Of a stretch of 64,000 nt of DNA, positions 60,301-64,000 are shown in pieces. How positions within the stretch are numbered: the first letter of the stretch is position 1; every line of letters starts with the position of its first letter. Where the stretch lies: positions 12,078,630 to 12,142,629 of the forward strand of contig NC_031502.1 of NCBI RefSeq assembly GCF_000237925.1, in the 5' to 3' direction. Origin of the DNA: Schistosoma mansoni (lineage: Eukaryota > Platyhelminthes > Trematoda > Strigeidida > Schistosomatidae). The notes beneath the pieces were generated by a model. The model made no database searches, had not been told where the DNA came from, and saw only the letters and a list, made by a program, of their open reading frames with translations. The translations under genes were made by a program, and so were the position numbers.

Positions 60301-63300
60301 GGGGATATCGCAATCGTACTACTGACTGAATACAAAATTTAGAAAAGGGAAGAAATATTTCAAATAATTAGTTCAGTACCTTCGAATAGAATATAAGAGG
60401 TAGGCAGTATGATGGGAGGAGCTAAGAAGATGTAGAAACGATAAAGCGAAATCCCGTAAATGTTTTAAACAGTAAACAATATGAATTATTATAAGGTGTA
60501 ATGTGGTGTTGTTCCATTCAATTAAAATAAATTCATTTGAAATAGAGTAGATCTATGAATCAGAATTTTTGTCCAGTAAGTATTCAACCAACATATTTCT
60601 GATGATCTCACTTTTATAATTAAATACTTTCTGTCACATATTTAGAAATATGAAAATAACTTCTATCAAAGTATATAAGCATGTGAATATTAAGCTAGTT
60701 TTAGAAAAAAGACATACTAAAGGTAACTTTCATAAATATATGAGAATTTACAGCATTATTGGACTAATGATAGTTGTTTTAGAGAGAAAAAAACCAACCT
60801 ACTAAGACTATTGAAAACCTCGTTTTTTTAGAATTACGAAATAGATCAAGTGAAATATAATTTACATAACAGAACGAGTTTAGATTTAAATGTTGCATGT
60901 AACGTGGGAATATGATATTGTGAAAATCTACTTCGATAATAAATACGCTAAATTTCATGTAGACTCATGAATCTATTCAATGTCTTCTGTAATTATCATT
61001 ACGATCTAACTGATCACGTTTCTGAGATAACTGAAATGGTAAATTATTTGAAGAATCGACCGTAACAACTTAACAGAACAGATTCGAAACAAATAGTCAA
61101 TAGTTAACTGACTAAATATACCACGTTGATAGTTGTCATTTGTATACAAAATATCTAACAGCTGTATAGTGAGTAACTATAGGTTAAGTGTCAGGAAAAA
61201 AAGAATGGAAGGATAAGCGAAAATCATCGCATCACTAATGGTTCTTCGCTTCTATTTATCATATCACATTATACTTTATATTCGTTAACTATGTTATATT
61301 TATTACCTACTTTATAATTAGACGTGATAGCTCTATAATGAGCGACTCCTTCATGGAGGTCCTAAATATTTAGCAATTCTTTTCTTTAGTTTAGCTTGCA
61401 TGATGTGGCTAGTACTTAGTTACTATCTGTTAATCGAGCAATAACTAGTCTTCTGTTGTACTTGAAGAGATTATTATCACAAAAGGGGCCAGTTTTGATG
61501 GTTTTTTGTATGGAAAATGAACAAAATAACATGGAATTATTCAGTTTACTTGTTTGAAGGTAGTGAAATTGTAATTTAAGAATTTTACTTGTATGTGTAC
61601 TGATAGTTCGATCGATATGATAAATTGTCGAATTAACTGGAAAGGTAGAATAGTTAATTTGTTCATGGAAACAATTCTTGAATCCTGTCTAAAATGATTT
61701 CAGAAGACTGAATCACAACTCAGCTGACTGAGTAAATATAGATCATATTAAATTTAAGTAACTGCTTACATTTAAATATCCCATAGGAATAGTATAGCTG
61801 TGATTTACTTGACATTTAACAAATCAAAAACCAAGAATGCTAATGACAGTTTCAGATCATCTAAAATTTACTCAGATTTATTGGTTGTAACGATGTAAAA
61901 TGCACATTTCTATCATCCACCTTTCTTAAAAGTTAAAGAACTAGGAAATAGGAAGTATATTCAAATATCATTCCAATAATACAATGCTAATTCGAGACCA
62001 TAAAAGCAATCTGATTTTACATAAACACTATCAGTATGGTATTTTATATATGATTTACGAATAAACATAATGTAACGTAATGAAGTTTTAAGAAATTCAT
62101 TTTATACGGATTCTCTTGAGTTTCTTCAGGAGTCTTTAGAAACTTTCTAAAACGAAACATATTTCAGAAAGAAGCTTGACCATGACTAGTTTTTATTATT
62201 AAAAATTTAATTGTCGTTATACTTAATAAATAAATAAAACTGTCTGTCTCGTTAATATAAATAAACCTGAGTTACTCTAATACAACAAAAAGGATAGCTA
62301 AATTTATAAGTCTGAACATAATCTAGATTAACGACCTTCGAAAACGCAGTTTGCTCTAAGTCTAAAAGTCCAAAAAACAGAGTCACTGAAACAAATCGAT
62401 TTATCTACAACTATCAATTCAACTACTCACCAGTACTCTTAGATATAGCATTTTACCACATAAGCAATAGGATTGATCACATGAATTGTGCATTATATAC
62501 TGAGTAGAGCAAACTTTTAAGGTTATATATCAAAACTTAGGAAAAATGAATCTAAGGAAAACTAAACTTACACAATATATTTTTACTAAACATCAATCTT
62601 CAATTTATGCAAATGGTAATCTTTTGAGAGTGACTACGATTTACGAGCGAATTCTATCAGAAAAATATGTCTGGATGAGATCAGAATTTTACTGCCGTAA
62701 TTTAGAAAGTTATCACCTATGTGATCACGTAATGATCTATGTGTACTCAAGAAGTTTAGTCATTTCAAATACGCCAATATTTGACGTTTTTAGTATGAGG
62801 GTCTGCGGAGACTGTTGAATGTTAGTAATATCACGAACTGAGGTAGATTAAATAACCGTTGAAAACTGAGGAGCTATCTCGTCCCAGTATATTTTAGACG
62901 TTAGCCACGAGACCTGTAGATCTCCGTTTCAATCCTCTGTGGGGTTGTGGATGAGCAGTGGCTGTGTAGTCCCATACTAGAACTGATCAGCTGTTCAGTG
63001 TTTACCGGTTTTTAGTGGCTGTCTTGAATAGGTTATTTCATGATCTCTAAAACATTTAACATCATGCTAGTTTATGCCCTCTGCACTGAAAAATTGGTAA
63101 AGGGACCTTGACATTCTACTAATGGTTATCAAGATCGAACATCGTTGCACCTAGCCCTAGGGTTTGTTAGTAGCTTTCATACAAAGGTATGTCATAAGGT
63201 CCAGTATACAAATCTGCATATAGTTATCAAGGTATGCTAGGAACGATTGTTTGAAACAGTTAACATCAAAAAAGTCACTTCTTTATGACAAATTCCATAG

Positions 63301-64000
63301 CGTACACGCAGTGAAGCTCACTTTTATCAACATGGTGTCTGTATTCATTGACTTTGTCCCAGGAGGCAAGCCTGCTGACATTCTTTGTGCTCTTTGAAGT
63401 CTTTCAACCTCAGATTGTAATTGTTCTACTTGTTGATGTAGGTCAACACGTTCAGAAATACATGCAATTGACGGCCGACCACCAATTTCCTTTTTATTTT
63501 GTTCCATTTTAAGAGCATTTGATTCATCAGGTATAGCGCCTGGACCCCATAATTCATTGACTTTCTCTCTTAAATATTCATTTTGTCTTAGGAAATAAAA
63601 ACATAAACCAAATATTTAAAGATTGATCTAGTGAAGGTTATTCGTTGGGGCATAAAGTATATAAATCCGATCTACTGAATATCAACTATAATACCTTTTT
63701 GCACAAACTCGTGATGACAGTAGTTAACAATCAACTGGAGGATAAATAAAGATATCATGATTTAACTAGATTCAAGTAAATCAGTCAACAAAATTACTCC
63801 CATCATATCGAAAGTGAGTGTGCAGAGAAATCCAAGACACGTCATGTGTCTTTTCTACATGTTTATTTGGTAAGTTTCTTTTGACACCCGCATGAATATA
63901 AGGCTTTATACTAGGCTTTAATATTAATACTGACTTGATCATTACTTATTTTAATGAAAAGTTACCTTGGCATCGCTTCGTTATTAAACATAAATAGTGC
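44019..64000 (-). CDS. CEP290: CEP290-like ciliary/centrosomal protein, C-terminal exons
   Basis: Family role: large coiled-coil scaffold of the ciliary transition zone and centriolar satellites. Exons in transcript order: 64000-63966 (continues off the window), 63586-63322, 59229-59032, 58253-58128, 46189-45902, 44129-44019. All phases agree, giving 340 residues and a TAA. Matches to the vertebrate C-terminal region include NNENMELKFELETLRSD (ELKTENLDLKFELEQANKD), HDLQVYVDVLKQEKEALR, and GESGKSPKELEKIIVCLKKV followed by AENERLK (GRSGKTIPELEKTIGLMKKV.. ENEQLK). The sequence is heptad-rich throughout. The stop comes soon after LRKNYEE, where vertebrate CEP290 continues for more than 200 residues. 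The intron 46190-58127 contains another gene on the plus strand. Confidence 0.88.
45236..45620 (+). mobile_element. SINE-like hammerhead repeat unit (Sm-alpha type)
   Basis: It lies in the last CEP290 intron (44130-45901). The order is a GTCCAGGGTTTCCTG block at 45236; about 200 bp of unique sequence; a tRNA-like head with A box (TAGCTCAGTGTTAACG near 45453) and B box (GGAATCGAATCC near 45497); then a hammerhead; then a second GTCCAGGGTTTCCTG block at 45580. The two cleavage-site sequences are 344 bp apart. The Sm-alpha family is known to be transcribed by Pol III and to self-cleave. Confidence 0.8.
45536..45595 (+). ncRNA. Hammerhead ribozyme, intact core
   Basis: Type I layout. The core CTGACGA is at 45550-45556 (consensus CUGANGA). 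Stem II is GTGC/GCAC with loop CAAGTA (45557-45570). GAAA is at 45571-45574, and stem III is A-U plus C-G closing a CCGG loop. The cleavage triplet GTC is at 45580-45582. Stem I is ATCTTG (45544-45549) with CAGGGT (45583-45588), all pairs or G-U wobbles. It extends past a small internal loop by ACAGG/CCTGT. No core base departs from consensus, so cleavage after C45582 is expected. Confidence 0.85.
46190..47574. other. CEP290 intron, part before the nested gene
   Basis: AT-rich intronic DNA that also serves as the upstream region of the nested plus-strand gene. A TATAAAAGG element near 47491 lies about 84 bp before its ATG and is a candidate core promoter. No other feature was recognised. Confidence 0.45.
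47575..50350 (+). CDS. Nested gene: single-pass membrane protein, Sel1-like C-terminus
   Basis: Function not recognised. Exons 47575-47895 and 50006-50350 join in phase 0 (donor GTAAGT, acceptor AAAG) to give 221 residues. The N-terminal 75 residues are basic (RRRKSIKNLKL). A single hydrophobic helix follows (IIEICIVCGALFTGYF). The C-terminal half is helical and resembles Sel1/TPR-type repeats (EEAVYWLKISAIQNKNP, ALNNGVSEAQHLL). It ends in an acidic tail (DESGDEDEEIVDYLM). The first exon stays open for 18 codons past the donor, so an unspliced short form is possible. A SINE sits in the intron just before exon 2. The gene lies wholly inside a CEP290 intron on the other strand. Confidence 0.65.
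49598..49920 (+). mobile_element. TIR-bearing tRNA-like SINE
   Basis: A 323-bp copy in the intron of the nested gene. The inverted ends share ATCATGAAT/ATTCATGGT and GTTAGACTACCAT/ATGGTTGTCTAAC. The centre holds a tRNA-like region (CAGTGGTTCGGAGATTAGGCG near 49788). Both arms carry a decayed hammerhead-like block around the phrase GGAGTCCCATAC. It is the uninterrupted counterpart of the split copy at 24317. Confidence 0.75.
50351..51985. other. CEP290 intron, unannotated
   Basis: AT-rich intronic DNA downstream of the nested gene, probably including its 3' UTR. No exon, RNA gene or clear repeat was recognised. Confidence 0.45.
52022..52066 (-). ncRNA. Hammerhead ribozyme, left arm
   Basis: On the minus strand: CTGACGA (52060-52054), stem II GTCC/GGAC with loop CAAATA, GAAA (52039-52036), C-G plus A-U stem III with a GTGT loop, and GTC (52030-52028). 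The core is intact. Stem I is weaker, because ATCCAG faces ATGGAA with a mismatch next to the cleavage site. Confidence 0.65.
52186..52230 (+). ncRNA. Hammerhead ribozyme, right arm, degenerate
   Basis: Stem I is perfect (ATCCAG at 52186-52191 with CTGGAT at 52225-52230), and CTGACGA (52192-52198) and GTC (52222-52224) are present. The conserved GAAA is GAGA here (52213-52216), a core change expected to abolish or greatly reduce cleavage. Confidence 0.65.
52386..54096. other. CEP290 intron, unannotated
   Basis: AT-rich intronic DNA up to the second assembly gap. No exon, RNA gene or named repeat was recognised. Confidence 0.45.
54097..54296. other. Assembly gap (200 N)
   Basis: The second placeholder run of exactly 200 N. 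It is intronic to CEP290, and its true size is unknown. Confidence 0.95.
54535..55790 (-). mobile_element. RTE family B (SR2-like) 5'-truncated copy
   Basis: Minus-strand frames, 5' to 3': NLVKSLHSNTTSGVRAYGE and VRQGCPLSPFLFNFIIDLL (55546-55773); LLVALNNNARMF, RIQKSRLAFTNIRHL and SVLLYGCKTWP (55045-55503); [19 protein letters not shown] (54888-55073); GRCRLLGWGPRDY and [12 protein letters not shown] (54727-54933). This is the RT and C-terminal domain of an SR2-type RTE, lacking endonuclease and early RT. The YADD block is disrupted, and several frame changes are present. A roughly 40-bp piece of its own 3' region is duplicated at the truncated 5' end. Confidence 0.85.
55791..57004. other. 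CEP290 intron, unannotated
   Basis: AT-rich intronic DNA. No exon, RNA gene or repeat was recognised. Short frames on the plus strand (56041, 56747) lack splice sites and domains. Confidence 0.45.
57005..57115 (+). mobile_element. Sm-alpha-type SINE 3' fragment
   Basis: It is homologous to about 52268-52380: shared blocks include AATCCGCACA, ACATATGCC and TAAGAGACTGATCGATTGCA, with scattered differences. The tRNA-like and hammerhead parts are absent. Confidence 0.75.
57276..57324. repeat. (TA)n microsatellite
   Basis: A perfect TA run of 24 units. It abuts the 3' side of the reverse-strand repeat at 57335-57605. Confidence 0.95.
57335..57605 (-). repeat. Interspersed repeat, second copy
   Basis: The reverse complement matches 7500-7905: GGACGAACCAATCAG, GAATAGAGTTTTGGCATTAT and GATGAAAACCCT occur in the same order. 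It is shorter than the first copy, and in place of the telomere-like tract it runs into a (TA)n run. Family unknown. Confidence 0.6.
59230..62799. other. CEP290 intron (59230-63321), unannotated part
   Basis: A very AT-rich intron. Around 60005-60120 a weak tRNA-like B-box phrase (AGGGTTCGAAATCGGG) hints at another SINE remnant. Nothing else was recognised. Confidence 0.4.
62800..63047 (+). mobile_element. TIR-bearing tRNA-like SINE, diverged
   Basis: A third copy of the SINE family at 24317 and 49598. A decayed left arm (CCGTTGAAAACTGAGG..TCGTCCCAGTAT) is followed by a B-box-like GTTTCAATCC and a right arm (GTAGTCCCATACTAGAAC..GTTCAGTG), ending in TTTCATGATCTC. The inverted ends are poorly preserved, so this looks like the oldest of the three copies. 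Confidence 0.6.

Noticed and set aside
1-64000. CRISPR arrays, bacterial operons or phage genes
   Set aside because: None seen. Introns, splice signals and retroelement content are those of a flatworm nuclear genome.

Overview
The window comes from a trematode flatworm, almost certainly a blood fluke (Schistosoma). It is AT-rich, has long introns (one tiny 5' intron excepted), RTE-clade LINEs of the SR2/Perere type, and tRNA-headed SINE repeats that carry hammerhead-ribozyme sequence, a hallmark of schistosome genomes. Two runs of exactly 200 N (31441-31640 and 54097-54296) are assembly gaps.

Four host genes can be assembled from exons whose splice sites and phases agree. (1) About 6900-19332, plus strand: an SPSB3-like SPRY/SOCS-box protein with a long trematode C-terminal extension. 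(2) 20253-39604, plus strand: a KLHL2/KLHL3-like BTB-BACK-kelch protein in nine exons (981 residues), with a 346-residue Ser-rich first exon and a 9.1-kb last intron. (3) 64000-44019, minus strand: the last six exons of a CEP290-like centrosomal/ciliary coiled-coil protein, running in from the right edge and ending in an unusually early stop. (4) 47575-50350, plus strand: a two-exon gene for a single-pass membrane protein of 221 residues, nested on the opposite strand inside a 12-kb CEP290 intron. KLHL and CEP290 are convergent. SPSB3 and KLHL are tandem, 920 bp apart, and both belong to families of substrate receptors for cullin-RING ubiquitin ligases.

The first 6.9 kb has no recognisable host gene. 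It is a graveyard of a gag-like LTR relic, CR1/jockey-like LINE pieces and RTE endonuclease/RT pieces. The SPSB3 introns hold fragments of two RTE families in both orientations. The last KLHL intron holds a shortened Gypsy element with identical LTRs and, 335 bp further on in the opposite orientation, a near full-length but broken RTE LINE. The CEP290 introns hold SINEs, a 5'-truncated RTE copy and AT microsatellites.

The most striking non-coding signals are hammerhead ribozymes. One on the plus strand (45536-45595) has all core bases, both closed stems and an extended stem I. It ends a 344-bp unit bounded by two cleavage-site sequences. Another SINE (51990-52385) has a tRNA-like centre flanked by inverted arms that each carry a hammerhead. 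A related TIR-bearing SINE family occurs at least three times, and one copy was split by a 391-bp RTE 5' fragment flanked by a 13-bp target-site duplication. Gene identities rest on remembered family sequences; no database search was possible.
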